A stretch of 64,000 bases of DNA, taken from positions 1 through 64,000 of the forward strand of contig JAKUHH010000028.1 in the NCBI GenBank assembly GCA_022701365.1. The letters are read 5' to 3'. Under the pieces are notes generated by a model, which saw nothing but the letters and a program-made list of their open reading frames with translations, had not been told where the DNA came from and ran no database searches. Source of the DNA: Mycocentrospora acerina. Taxonomy: Eukaryota; Ascomycota; Dothideomycetes; Pleosporales. Below are positions 47,591 to 59,507 of the stretch, in pieces (position 1 is the stretch's first letter; every line of letters starts with the position of its first letter). The translations under genes were made by a program, and so were the position numbers.

Positions 47591-49262
47591 ATGGGTGTCG
47601 TCGCTGAGATTGCAGGCCCGTTGGGCGAATTCACCTCCAACTCGTCGTTCCCCGTCCTTGCGGCCACCGGGTTCGCCTCCTTTATCCTCGTCGCCATCGT
47701 CCTCAACGTCCTGAAGCAGCTGCTGCTCAAGAACCCCAATGAGCCGCCACTCGTGTTCCACTGGCTTCCAATCATTGGAAGCACCGTCACATATGGCATG
47801 GAGCCCTACAAGTTCTTCTTTGCAAACCAAAAGAAGTACGGCAACGTGTTTACCTTTATCCTTCTTGGCCGCAAGATGACCGTGTGCCTGGACACCAAGG
47901 GCAACAACTTCATTCTGAACGGCAAGAGCAAGGACGTCAACGCAGAGGAGATCTACAGCCCGCTCACCACACCCGTCTTTGGCAAGGATGTCGTGTACGA
48001 CTGCCCCAACTCGAAGCTCATGGAGCAGAAGAAGGTATGCACACTACTGCCTTGCACGTGTACATGATGGTGCTTTACATAATATCACCGTGCACACATA
48101 CATAATAGGATTCCACTAACACAAGCATCAGTTTGTCAAATTCGGCCTCACAACCGACGCCCTCCGCTCCTACGTCGTCCTGATCACACAGGAGGTCGAA
48201 GACTTCTTCAAGCGCCACAAGGACTTCAAGGGACAAACGGGCTCCTTCAACGTCCCCAAGGTCATGGCCGAGCTCACTATCTATACGGCATCTCGCTCCC
48301 TCCAGGGTCAGGAGATCCGCAACTCTTTCAACTCAAAGTTTGCCGAGCTGTACCACGACTTGGACATGGGCTTCTCGCCCGTCAACTTTATGCTTTCCTG
48401 GGCCCCGCTTCCGCACAACCGCGCGCGTGACAATGCACGTGAGACGATGATCAAGCTTTACTCCGAGGTTGTCCGCAAGAGGAGAGCGGGCGAGGAGCGC
48501 AAGGAGCATGACATGATTTGGCATCTTATGGACTGCAAGTACAAGGATGGAACCCAGGTTCCTGAGCACGAGATTGCAGGCATTATGATTGCGCTTCTCA
48601 TGGCTGGACAGCATTCCTCATCATCGACTATCGCCTGGATCATTCTCCGTCTGGCTCAGAACCCCCATCTTATCGAGGAACTCCTTGCAGAACAAAAGGC
48701 TATCTTGGGTGAGGATCTTCCAGCATTAACCTACGATGATCTCCAGAGGCTTCCTCTCCATGCACAGGTTGTCAAAGAGACACTCCGTATCCACGCTCCA
48801 ATCCATTCGATTATGCGCAAAGTCAAGCAGCCTCTCATTGCTGATGGAACAAACTACACTATTCCTACTTCCCACACACTCATGTCCTCGCCCGGTTTCT
48901 CTGCGCAACTCGACACTCACTTTGTCAACCCTTCGGTCTGGGACCCACATCGTTGGGACTCGGACGCCGGCTTCGAAGATGTTGTCGGCAAGGACGACGA
49001 GAAGATTGACTACGGCTGGGGTGTCGTGTCCAAGGGCACCAACTCGCCGTATCTGCCTTTCGGCGCCGGTCGTCACAGGTGTATTGGCGAACAGTTTGCA
49101 TACCTGCAACTCCAGACCATTCTTGTGGCGTTTGTGCGCGAGTTCAAGATGAAGAACCCCGGTGGCAGCAAGGACATCATCGGCACAGATTATTCGAGCT
49201 TGTTCTCGAGGCCGCTCGCACCGGCTATTGTTGAGTGGGAGAGGAGAAACAAGGAGTTGTAG
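47591..49262 (+). CDS. CYP51: Sterol 14-alpha-demethylase (lanosterol/eburicol demethylase), CYP51B type
   Basis: Exons 47591-48034 and 48132-49262 with a 97-nt intron (GTATGC...CATCAG, phase 0), 524 aa, the usual length. An N-terminal membrane anchor (about 20-43) precedes the Pro-rich hinge. CYP51 landmarks: [21 protein letters not shown], then [20 protein letters not shown] with Tyr136 (the Y132 equivalent of Candida), I-helix [10 protein letters not shown]-helix ETLR, the PHRW motif and the heme loop [11 protein letters not shown]. The enzyme removes the 14-alpha-methyl group in ergosterol synthesis in the ER and is the azole target. Tyr136 is in the ancestral state. TVCLDTKGN replaces the commoner TVYLG around residues 97-101; this may be normal in its clade. 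The neighbour NMO gene converges on it, 241 bp away. Confidence 0.97.
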
Positions 49263-49503
49263 ATTTGACGTTGACATTGACGTTGAGTTTTAATGAGCGA
49301 TCATGATGCAGGTATAGATTCATTTCATGGCTTCCCTGGTAGCAGGGTTGAAGTACCGGGTGGCTTAGACTTTTTGGGATATTGAAATGGTAATATAGCA
49401 TGTGTAATAATGACAATCTAAGAGTCACGCCCACATTAATGTTGCTGATGTTGAAGGATGTGTTGTTGTTGATCAATCTATCCATCTCAAATCTACTAGC
49501 CCG

Positions 49504-50689
49504 TTACAACCTTGCCGCAAGGCTATCCAGCACCTCCTTCAATCCATGCCTAATCTCTCTGACCACTTCTCCTGCTCCCTTGATCTCCCTCACCAATCCC
49601 ACCCCACTTCCCGCATAAGTCGTCATCCTCCCTTCAACCCCCCACCCCTCATCTCCCTTCTTGACTTCCTCATCATACAACCTCCTCCCCTCGTCATCCC
49701 CCACCACCCCACTCATCGCGTCCTCAAACGCCCGATTCACTACTCCCCGCGCATTATGCGTTTCCGCCCAGCCCGTCGTGCCACGCAGCGTATCATACAC
49801 TTTTGTGCGCACCGTCGACTGCCCACCATCGGAGGCACGCAGAATCTCCCGCTGATAGCCGTGTGAAATGTTTGCTTCGGGCGTGGCGAGGAAGCGCGTC
49901 CCCATTGTGACGCCCGCGGCGCCGAGGGTCAGCGCGGAGAGCGCAGTGCGGGCGTCGGATATGCCGCCTGCGGCTATAAGGATGGGAGTGCTATTGTTGT
50001 TCTTGTTGGTATTATTATTGTCGTTGTCGTTGTTTTTACCAGACGAAGCGTCTTGCTGGTGGGCGAGGACGGCCAGCGCGTCAGCCACCTCGGGGAGGAG
50101 GGGGATGAGGGAAGCCCCGCGTGCGAGACCGTGGCCCCCTGCGTCGGTGCCCTGGACGACTAGGACGTCTGGATGGACTTTGCAGACGACATCGATGGCG
50201 TCTTTTACGCTACCGACTTGGATCCAGATTTTGGTGTGGGGGCTGGCGGAGCGGGTTTGCGTGGTCCATTCGGAGAGTGAGGAGAGCGAGGACGGCGCGA
50301 AGAACCATACTGCGCTGGGGCGGTACTGGGCGATTAGGGGGATGGAGGAGGCGAGGGAAGCACCCCAGTTAATGAAGCCAATACCGATGGGGAGGGTAGG
50401 GGATATGGGGAGGGAGGTTGTCGAGAGGAGAGTCTGGGCATGCTGGAGATGTGTGGATAAGTCCGAGACGTCAGTTCCTGCGCCAATAAAGCCTATTCCT
50501 CCTGTGGGTTTGGAGAGTTAGATAGGTATGGTGGTAATGGGTAGAAAGGAGAAGAGAGAAGTAAGTGGTACCGGCTTTTGAGATTTCAACGGCCATGTCT
50601 GCAAGGGCAATGAGGCGCATGGGGGCGCCGGCGATGAGGGGTGTTTGGATCCATGGGTAGTCCTTTTTCAGTCTTGCGTTTTGGTCCAT
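49504..50689 (-). CDS. Nitronate monooxygenase (2-nitropropane dioxygenase) family flavoprotein
   Basis: Exons 50572-50689 and 49504-50501 with a 70-nt intron (GTACCA...CCACAG, phase 1), which restores SKAGGIGFIGAG; 371 aa. The N-terminal PLIAGAPMRLI matches the FMN-binding start of the barrel. KIWIQVGSVKDA, VLVVQGTDAGGHG (catalytic-site His in the GTDAGGHG loop), the glycine-rich IAAGGISDARTALSALTLGAAGVTMGTRF phosphate site and a C-terminal VVREI helix follow. It oxidises alkyl nitronates such as propionate-3-nitronate with O2, using FMN. An Asn/Asp-rich run (about 50,040-49,985, an AAC/AAT microsatellite in the gene) is inserted before the phosphate-binding loop. No signal or anchor; probably cytosolic or peroxisomal. 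Confidence 0.9.
49985..50040 (-). repeat. Asn/Asp-coding AAC/AAT/GAC microsatellite inside the NMO gene
   Basis: On the coding strand, AAC, AAT and GAC codons run nearly without break for about 16 residues, interrupted by Thr and Lys. It lies in a surface loop before the conserved ILIAAGG strand. A length change would stay in frame in units of three. Confidence 0.75.
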
Positions 50690-51476
50690 CTCTTGTTAAT
50701 TTAGAGATAATAGGTATAATTCTCAAGCACTGACGGTCAATGTTGATCTTTAATTTAAATGCAAACTTCTTTTCGTCATGTAGTTTCAGGTGTAGAAAGA
50801 GTTGTTATAGTCGTGCCAGCGATGGTTCAATGTGGTCGTGAAGGTATTGCTACTTGCACAGTGGAGTATGCGTCATCGTGGTACCCTCGGCTCGCAGTGC
50901 TAGTGAGCGCGACTTGCGTGCCAATGGATGACTTCTCCGCAACTCCGGAATCTGGTCGCGTCGTGGAGTTCGAATTATGTCAACAACTCCAAACATGGCT
51001 CCAAACACCATTGTACAGGTCCTACGCATGTCTTATCAATCTGATGTAGAGTTTGTGTTGCAGCTCCCGAAGTTTAGTTATGGGCCATGAAGTTTGTCAA
51101 GTTCCCCAGTTGTTGGCGTGGAATGGTTTAATCAGACGAGGTAGGCGCAATGGAAGTAGTGGCAAGATGACAGTTCATATTTGTCAGTGCTCTCGCAAGT
51201 CAAGATCGCGTAGCATGTCGATTGAAAAATTGCTCATTGGAGGTATCTGTTCATTACTACAACACGTCGTCCAAGGCGTGATCCCCAATGCAACGCAGAG
51301 GAGACTCACATGCAGGGAGCCAGCATACAAAACACATTATACAGGACCGCATCATTCCCTACTCTTTCCTGTCTTAAATCTCAAGCCACATCGCATCGTC
51401 ATTGCGTCCAATCCCATTCTATCGTATCAGACTGCTCCGCGCTTTCGCCATCTCAAATCAACTTTGGGGTATATGC
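50690..51476. other. Intergenic, NMO promoter and 3' side of the small membrane protein gene
   Basis: Two plus-strand frames of about 96 and 146 codons (50759-51049, 51053-51493) show no domain and overlap the small gene's 3' end. Judged non-coding. Confidence 0.5.
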
Positions 51477-51727
51477 TTAAGCGGGTCCCTTAACGGCAGC
51501 TTGCCTCTGTAATCAATGCGTTAGCGTAATCCGGGTGTTGTGGCTCACGTGTACCGGCGACCTACCTTCTTGTTGATAAACACGGCGAGAAGCAGCACTG
51601 CGACGAGAAAGACGATGACAAAGACAAGAATGACACCGGGCTCACGCTGTGCCCAGTTCTTGCGCTTCATCAGCTGGTGCACGGCGTACTCGCTGCGAGC
51701 GACGAGGGACATGTTAATGGCGGCCAT
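51477..51727 (-). CDS. Small single-pass membrane protein, 63 aa
   Basis: Exons 51566-51727 (54 codons) and 51477-51506, with a 59-nt intron (GTAGGT...TTACAG, phase 0) containing a CTAAC branch-like site. The first exon ends FINKK and the second adds RQAAVKGPA then TAA. The N-terminus is polar with VARSEYAVHQLMKRKNWAQREPG. One strongly hydrophobic helix (about residues 31-50) and a basic tail follow, so the C-terminus probably faces the cytosol. The alternative ATG at 51712 would drop five residues. A donor-like GTATGC at about 51,939 and acceptor-like CACAG at about 51,743 suggest an intron in the 5' UTR. I do not recognise a family; the coding call rests on frame, splice signals and protein-like composition. 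Confidence 0.65.
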
Positions 51728-53356
51728 TGCGAATATAAGTTCTCTGTGGCACGAGGCGGTCAGCACTGCTTGATTGAGCTGAGAAACCGCGGGCCATGGG
51801 AAGGCGCGGAGATGCGTTCTGTGAGAGGCGTTTGGTAGAGAGCTGGTCTCTTGACGCAACGCGATGTTGTTGTTGAGGAGCGCGACAACGATGATCGCCA
51901 TTGCAGGCCCATTGACCGGGAAAAGTAACAGATGAGCATACCTTTTGACTTTCGAAAGATGATCTAATGAATTCAGACAGGAGATCCGGCTAACTGAAGC
52001 TTGCGGAAGCTGTGTTGTCGAGAAGAGAGATGGTCAGCGCAAAGAGTTCAATCCACGGAGCGTCGCGACAGGGAAATCGATGGAAGAGCAGGACAGAGCA
52101 ACAGTCAGAACATCAACAACAAGAGATCCGACTATCGAGGGCCGCGCTCCGCTTTTAAAGCCGCGAAAATTTCTGCAGGTGATGAAATTGAGGCATTTTG
52201 CTTGGTTCTTTCTGGCCGTGCACTCCCCGACGACGGGGCCGGCAATATGCTTACAAGTGCGTGGGATGTGATTGTCTGGGCAACAGAATTGGAGACTTAC
52301 TGGGTCGCGGGGGACTGAAGAGACGGTGAGACGAGCTGTGAGGAGGTGAGATGAGAATGTTGCGACGAATTGATGAGAAGAAAGAGGTTGGGACCAGCAC
52401 GGGATATGCGCTAAGCTCAAAGCTATTGAAGCCAGCGGAGAGCATCATTTGATCGTATAACGACGACGATCGGCGGGTTGTCCGGCGAACCGCACATTTG
52501 GAGCTCGTGTTGGAGACCCTGCCGCTGTTAAGATGTAGGTAGTTGTACGCCTGACTACATGTCTACAACTCTCACTCACAGCTCCATCATCATCATTGTT
52601 TGTCATAATCACAGCTCGCAGCTCCGCGAACGCTTCGGCTAAGCTGCTGCATGATGCCGCCCTCTGTCATGGAATACCCCGGCACAATCGTCTGGCTAGC
52701 CACTTATGTCCCCAGACCGCTGCAGTTATGTCATCGGCCACCTTATCTACGCTACCTGAGGGGCCGACGAATCTCCCGTGAGATGCGGCCAGCTCCCGTT
52801 GACGAATAGGATGCTCTTGGAAATGCCTCATTTTCACAAAGTCGCGCCAGACGGATAACGCACTGCGCGTCGTTCGGTACTCCGAGAATGCATGCGGTGG
52901 GTCGTCATGTCGTGTGCATGGGCGTGGGATGGCGGATCCTTACCAAGCTTTTGTGCCCCAGATCTTGGCACGCCTGTGCAGAGGTTGGCATGGTGGTCGT
53001 GCCGCCCGACAAGGTTTTAGGCGTGTGACCATCTTGAGCTTGCCAAACGCTGGACAGTTTGGAATGGGCCTGGTGTTTTCCTCAAGGAACGATAAACTTT
53101 GGGCGTCATGGCCACTAGCAGACAAGCAGCGAGAACTCCGGCGCGCTTCATCGTATGTTTTTGTCGCGGCAAGGCTCACCGAGGCTGTCTAGGCATGGTT
53201 GTTCGCTACCAAATTCACAATCGTGTGCATCCGTACTCTCCAGGTTTGACTGTATATTTGCTCACGCTCAAATAGCGTGACTGAAACGACACCAAATTTT
53301 GAAGTCTGGGTATCCGCAAGCTACACATCTTTTCAAAATATTCCCACGTGTTTCCT
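51728..53356. other. 1.6-kb intergenic
   Basis: GC-normal sequence with only short frames on both strands and no domain. It contains the likely 5' UTR and promoter of the small membrane protein gene (51,728-52,000) and the 3' side of RSA4. Confidence 0.5.
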
Positions 53357-54892
53357 TTAATTCCTCCAGATCCTCACCTGCTTATCTGCGCCTCCACTGC
53401 CGACCTTGTCGCCATCTGGACTCCAGTCCAACGCAAATACTTGATCCTTGTGTCCTGGGAGATCCTCCTTCAGTTTGCCAGTCCTCATGTCCCACACCTT
53501 CAGCGTGGTGTCCTTGCTGCAACTCGCCAATAACCGGCTGTCAGCAGAGAAGCAAGTCATATAAACTGGGCCGACATGCGCTCTTAACGTATTGAGAAAC
53601 TTTCCATCCCTGGCTGACCAGAGCTTGACGTGGTTGTCCCAGGCTGCTGAAGCTAGGAGAGCGCCGTCCGGAGAGAATGTGACTTGGTTGATCTGCTTTT
53701 GGTGTCCTGTCATACGTGTCACTGGTTTCGGACTGGTCAATGGAGTCCAGAGGATGATTGTGCAGTCTTCAGAGGCTGTAGCTAGGCGCTCTACGATCTC
53801 GCCGTTGACAGTTGCTGCTTTCTCAAAGCGCAACTTTGCTTTGGCGAGCTTCTCCTCAGCAGAAGTGGGCACTTTTCGTGTGTGGTCGTGGTATGAGGTC
53901 CTCAAGACAAATTCGGTAGAGAGGGCAAGGTGGTTGACCCAATGCGCGTGGCCTGACAGCGTACTGACAAGTGTGCCGGTTGCAGCATTCCAAACCTTGA
54001 TCGTCTTGTCATGGGAGGAGGTGTATATACGTCCAGTACCCCCCCATTTGACACACGTCACACTACCCTTGTGCCCAGACAGTGCAAAATCGATCCTGCC
54101 ACTAATCGCATCCCACACTCTGACTGTCCCGTCCTTTGAAGACGATGCAACCCTTGGGCGGCCAGGCTCCTGTAGGTGGTATGGCTCCCATGAGAGGGAT
54201 GTGATGAAGTTTGTGTGGCCTTTCAATGCTCCTCCAATCTGCTTCCCGCTCTCTGGATCCCAAACTCTGACTTCATTGTCGTAGCCTCCAGATGCCAGCA
54301 GCGAGCCGTCTGGAGAATAGCTGACCGCAAGAACCCACCGTGTGTGACCCTTCAGCGTGTGCACAGGCGTTCCGGTGTCGCAATCCCATACTCTGACCAT
54401 CTTGTCTCCACTTCCACTTGCCATGCGCGTTGAATTTATAGGCGAGAACTGTACCGCGAGAATGTTGTCTCCGTGCCCTGAAATAGCTGCAGCGCATCTC
54501 GATACAGCCTTCACCCTGAATACAGCTTGCGGTGCATATTGTAGCACAATCTCACTTTCTGCAGATGCCTTGCCTGGCTTGACCAGCGCATTGTATAGGT
54601 CCTCCTTGTCGCCAAGCGCCTCAGTGGTCCCGTCGGGGAAAAAGCGGTAGGGAATCTGGTCGTCGGCCTGGTCTTTCAGGTTGTTCAGCAGAATTTCGAG
54701 GTTCTTAGTCGAGGCTTGCGAGAGCTGAACTGTAAGGACGGGGAGGCTGCCGCTTTCGCCTGTGGCCTGGTCGACAAAGCGCACTCGTACTGTGCCGTCT
54801 GGGATTGTTGAGTCGACGTCTTGCTGCTCGCGCGCAAGTTCTGCGTGCGCGCGCTTTTGGCGCTTTGACGGTGGGGGATATTGGGTCGCCAT
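53357..54892 (-). CDS. RSA4: Ribosome assembly protein RSA4 (Notchless/NLE1), WD40
   Basis: A single exon of 511 aa from ATG 54892 (an in-frame ATG at 54970 would add 26 unlikely residues); yeast Rsa4 has a similar length. The N-terminal NLE/ubiquitin-like (MIDO-binding) domain covers about residues 30-110 (TVRVRFVDQATGES...IPYRFFPDGT). About eight WD40 repeats follow, most ending in W-D or W-N (VRVWDCDTG, VRVWDPESG, VRVWDAISG, IKVWNAATG, LKVWDMRTG) and finishing QVRIWRN. A longer insert between repeats (about 320-360, KVPTSAEEKLAKAKLRFEKA) is typical of this family. Rsa4 is removed from pre-60S particles by the AAA+ ATPase Rea1/Midasin. The gene is divergent from MSH4 across 301 bp. Confidence 0.95.
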   Translation of the reverse strand: MATQYPPPSKRQKRAHAELAREQQDVDSTIPDGTVRVRFVDQATGESGSLPVLTVQLSQASTKNLEILLNNLKDQADDQIPYRFFPDGTTEALGDKEDLYNALVKPGKASAESEIVLQYAPQAVFRVKAVSRCAAAISGHGDNILAVQFSPINSTRMASGSGDKMVRVWDCDTGTPVHTLKGHTRWVLAVSYSPDGSLLASGGYDNEVRVWDPESGKQIGGALKGHTNFITSLSWEPYHLQEPGRPRVASSSKDGTVRVWDAISGRIDFALSGHKGSVTCVKWGGTGRIYTSSHDKTIKVWNAATGTLVSTLSGHAHWVNHLALSTEFVLRTSYHDHTRKVPTSAEEKLAKAKLRFEKAATVNGEIVERLATASEDCTIILWTPLTSPKPVTRMTGHQKQINQVTFSPDGALLASAAWDNHVKLWSARDGKFLNTLRAHVGPVYMTCFSADSRLLASCSKDTTLKVWDMRTGKLKEDLPGHKDQVFALDWSPDGDKVGSGGADKQVRIWRN

Positions 54893-55193
54893 GGCTATTT
54901 TCTGCTGGCTGGATTCGAATTGTATTCGAAAATTGCTGTCTTGTCGTGAAGTGCAGAAACCAGACCCCACTGAGAGTTTCCTCCAAAAAATTCGCGGTTA
55001 TCGATAAGAGACGCGCTAGTTCAGAGACACTAGCTCGGACACGCTAGCTCGTTCGCACTACCCTAGGACATCATGACCCACCCATCTCATGTCTTCATGT
55101 GAAGCGTCTCACCTCGTTACACACTCTGGGGCAGGGAGAGCCAAAGGATACTATAAAGATATTTGATCAAATACTGACATCTCAGAACTAACA
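54893..55193. promoter_or_regulatory. Bidirectional RSA4-MSH4 intergenic region
   Basis: 301 bp between start codons pointing apart. A repeated motif, CTAGCTCG(G/T) or CTAGTTC, occurs at about 55,014-55,055 in the middle, with alternating GACAC, GCTAG and TTCG units. No known factor site was identified. Confidence 0.45.
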
Positions 55194-58100
55194 ATGTCTC
55201 GACGATTCAGGCCCTCGACGTCTCACAGCACCTTGGCGTCCACGTCGTACGTATATGGTGAGTACAACACAACTTCAACCTCTCGTTCAGCAACATGCAA
55301 GGGCAATGCTAGGCCTACAACTGCCCGGCCAAGAACTGGTGCATCGACAATAGCCAGGATCGAGGTACAGAACATTATCTGTGCCATTGCAGAGTCCCGG
55401 GGAATCTCGCCCACCGTCGGTCTAGCTTTTGTAAACCTCGACACTGCAGAGGCTGTGCTCTGCCAAATCTGTGACAGTCAGACGTACGTTCGAACGATCC
55501 ACAAACTCAAGGTCTACGATCCTTCTGAGATCCTCATCGTCTCCACTGCAGCAAGCCCAAAGTCAAAGCTCTACTCCGTCATAGAGGAGAATTTGGACAA
55601 TATTGATAGCAAGTTGACTTTGCTGGACCGTCGTTATTGGGCTGAATCGACGGCCTATGAGTATATTCAATCTCTAGCATTCAAGGAAGATTTTGAGTCC
55701 ATCAAAACCTCCGTCACTGGCAATTACTACGCCGTCTGCTGCATTGCGGCGGTAAGTGGTAGCTTCACTGTGATGGTTAATGACTGAAACCGTTCTTAGG
55801 TTCTCAAGTACATTGATTTGGGCTTGGGGATGGTGTTTTCATTGCATTCACTCAGAATAAAATACGAGCCTTCGGAAGGGTCGATGATGATTGATGTATC
55901 CACCATATATGCTCTTGAGCTGGTCCAAAATCTGCAAAACCCCAAGTCTAAAGACTGTTTATTTGGCCTTTTAAACGAAACGTTGACACCAATGGGAGCA
56001 CGCCTTCTTCGAAACAACATTATCCAGCCACTCACTGATCCAGGTGTGCTTGACACTCGATACAACGCAGTCCAGGAACTAACTACGAGAGAGGAAATAT
56101 TCTTTGCAACCAGGTCGGGTTAGTGATATACTTTCTGTGTGTATTGTGCATCTCTAAATCAAAATAGCTTTGAAGAACTTCATAGATGCCGATAGGATAT
56201 TAACTGCTGTAAGCATGGCATGAATGGGATACATTCGCACAAGCTAATCCAGGTAAAGCTCATCGTCTCGCCGAGCAAATCAAACTTGCAAACGACCGTG
56301 TTTGCTATCAATCAAATCATCATGCTGAAGCAATTTGTTACCTCCATCAATCCAGTATTCGAGGCCCTCACTGGAGCATCGTCGAGCATACTAAATAATA
56401 TCCGCGAGGTATGTATACATTCAAGGGTCTGTCCAGATTTTTAATCCATTTCCCTAGCTTTGTGCTCCTGAAAATGTGCTACCTGTGCAAGAGCTCATCA
56501 ATAGTGGAATCAATGAAGACACAAGCTATGCCAGAAAACCTCTCGAACTAAGGAATCAACGCACTTATGCAGTCAGATCCGGCGTTAACGGCCTTCTTGA
56601 TGTTGCCCGTACTACATACAAAGAGGCTACCGAGGATGTTTACCAACACTGCACCGAGCTGAGCCGTATGAAGCTAACAATTATTCTTGATGGAGCATTA
56701 CACTGACTAATTGTAGAGGAATACAATATCCAGCTTGATCTCAAGTATGAGAATGCGCGTCAATTTTATATCAGAATACCATTGTCGAGGCTGGAAGGGG
56801 ACTTGCCGCCTGTGTTCATAAATGTCGTTCACAGAAAGAATGGCTTTGAGTGCCAGACATTAGAACTCATGAAGCGCAACCAGAAGGTATATTTCATAGT
56901 ACAGTAAAAGTACAGATAATGACCATGTAGATCAACTTATCGCATCAAGAAGTCATCTTGATGAGTAGGTTCACTTTTGAACTCAGGCCAGCGTTGCGAT
57001 TACTGACCTACCCAGGTGACCAGGCGGTAGAGACTCTCATTGAGCAGGTTCGTGCTCATATATCGATCATGTTTAAGATTTGTGAAGCTGTTGCCTTACT
57101 AGACATGGTAAGTATAGGTATATCTCCAGTTGATAAAGGTCACTCATTTGGTCAGATATCATCATTTGCACAGCTTGTGACTTTGAATGACTACAGTAAG
57201 CAATTTTACGTCTATTCAAAAATTCTTTTGCTCCACTTACATATTTTCAGCCCGGCCTCAACTTACCGATACACTCGCTATCCAATCTGGTCGGCATCCC
57301 ATCAAAGAGAAAATCATGCAAACGAGATACATACCAAATGATGTTTATGCTACCCAGCAATCTCGTCTCCAGATCATAACTGGTTGCAACATGAGTGGAA
57401 AGAGCACTTATATCCGTTCTGTTGCACTGATGTCAATCATGGCTCAGATTGGCAGCTAGTATGGCTTTAATTCTTCTACTTGAAGTTCAATATGACTGAA
57501 TTAGCATAGTGTTCCCGCTTCTTATGCATCTTTTCCAATCCTGCACCAGCTCTTTGCTCGGCTGGGTATGGACGACAACATCGAAACCAACGTGTCGACA
57601 TTTGCAGCAGAGATGAAAGAAATTGCATTCATATTGCGGAACATTGACCAGCGTGGAATGTATACCTCGACTGTGAACTTCCTTGAATTACACGATGCTA
57701 AACGAATGTCAGGGTTATTGTGGACGAGCTCGGTCGGGGTACAAGTTCTAGAGATGGGCTAGCCATTTCCCTAGCTATTGCAGAAGCGCTTCTTTCAAGC
57801 AAAGTTGGTATAGCACTAGTAGTCTTAAGCAAAACTAATTACTATTAGGCTCTCGTCTGGTTTGCGACTCACTTCAAAGATCTGGCCACAATCATGAATG
57901 AACGTGCTGGGGTTGAAAACCTGCACTTGGCAGTTGAGGTAAAGTCCCCGTTGACTTCTGCAAGGCTTTCCTAACAAGCTCGTAGATGGAGCACGACAAA
58001 AGTATGACAATGCTCTATAAAATTGCCTCAGGCGCCGTCAAAGAGTCACACTATGGCCTAACCCTTGCCCGCGTCGTCCCGCTTCCTCTAGGCATTGTTG

Positions 58101-58543
58101 AGCACGCCACATACGTTGCCCAAAAACTCGAACGCCACTTACTCAGGCAGAAAAAAGCATCCTTGACCGTGCTTAAAGAGAAACGCCGCAAGCTCATCCT
58201 CAACCTCAAGGAGCACCTTGTTCAAGCGCAAACTGGTGTAATGGAAGGCGAGACTCTGGCGGCTTGGCTCGTGGAGCTGCGGAACGAGTTTATCAATCGT
58301 ATGATTGCGCTAGAAGCCGAGGCCGAAAATTCGAAGCAGGATGACGAGGATGACGAGGATGACGAGGACGAAGAAATGCAAGGTAGGAGTCAACATGGTG
58401 AAGACGAACGACCCAGTACGTATGCTAGTCAATTGTCTGTCATTTCAATTGGTTCAAGTGTCGCCTCGACGATTTATGAACCCACGATTCGCGCCATGTC
58501 AGAAGCTTATACCATCCGGGAGGTTTCAGATAAGGAGCGGTAG
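55194..58543 (+). CDS. MSH4: Meiotic MutS homologue MSH4
   Basis: 14 exons: 55194-55751, 55800-56118, 56168-56208, 56253-56408, 56458-56665, 56717-56886, 56931-56964, 57016-57107, 57156-57195, 57251-57458, 57510-57659, 57713-57803, 57849-57938 and 57986-58543. All 13 introns are 44-55 nt, and all phases agree (904 aa). The mismatch-recognition N-domain of MSH2/MSH6 is absent, as in MSH4. MutS connector, lever and clamp regions lie at about 60-560. Walker A at about 584-592 reads [19 protein letters not shown] follows, Walker [12 protein letters not shown] starts at about 660, and [11 protein letters not shown] closes the ATPase. A long acidic C-terminus ([14 protein letters not shown]) follows the final helical domain. 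With Msh5 it stabilises Holliday-junction-like intermediates and promotes crossovers. The third Walker A residue position is Cys instead of the usual Pro. Confidence 0.93.
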
Positions 58544-59507
58544 GATGGAGATTGATGATCGGGTGGACAACAGTATTCGTATGTAGTGTGCTGTCGTTGA
58601 CAAGAGCGTGGAATTTTTGTAATGTCTATTACGTGTATAGAGGGCTACTGCCTAGTCTCTGGTGGCTCGACGAGATCAAATAGTAATCTTGTGTTTGATT
58701 CTACATGCCACTTTTTGGGGAGATTTTATACGTACACAGAGTAACTTGCCATTTTCTCTGGAACCAGCATGATCTCGACAATATCTCCGGCTATGACTAA
58801 ACTTCATATGTCTTCAGCGAGATCTTCACTCCTAACGTAAACTCGTTTGAGCTGCTGAGTTACCATATCAAAAACAAAGCCACACTTATAGATTGACACC
58901 AGAAGTCTCTTTTTCTTGAGTACCCAGAGATAAGTCTCGCATTGAAAGATCCCGAGACCATAGAGATCGACGTATGTATTCGTAGCCATTCTTGGCACTT
59001 TTTGTTTTACTTTTCTCTCATTGCATACATGTGATCACCTCTTTATTTCAGTTTTCCAATTTCCATCCGTATTGTCAATCTTTTTGAACATCATTCATGA
59101 ACACATTGCTTGACAGGTCTGCTTCCATCCAGATATACGTCGTTGTTGCTGAAGAGACACACTGTGATCCCGTCGCCATTGCCGTCACGATTTGGCCATA
59201 CCGTAAAAGGATCCCGCTGTGTTTAAACATGCCTGGTCCTAACGCCAACGCCCCAAAGAAAGGAAAACAAAAACAAAAGGAAGATACTTTGGCCCAAAGC
59301 TTGAGAGAAAAAAAAAGATATTCACCTTGGGTCGCAGTGAGTCGAATACGTGAGTACTGATTAGCCAACATCAAAGGACCGAGTTTAGTTCCTGTTCACA
59401 ATAGTCGGCGAAGAACTGATTTGGCTTGAGTGAGAGTACGTTTTTATAGGGTGACGGTGACGAGGCCACTCAAGCTGACGCACGGTGGACACAATACCAC
59501 AGACTTG
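58544..59507. other. Intergenic, about 1 kb
   Basis: A minus-strand frame at 58804-58998 (64 codons, VDLYGLGIFQCETYLWVLKKK) is protein-like in composition but has no partner exon or domain. Otherwise nothing was seen. Confidence 0.45.
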
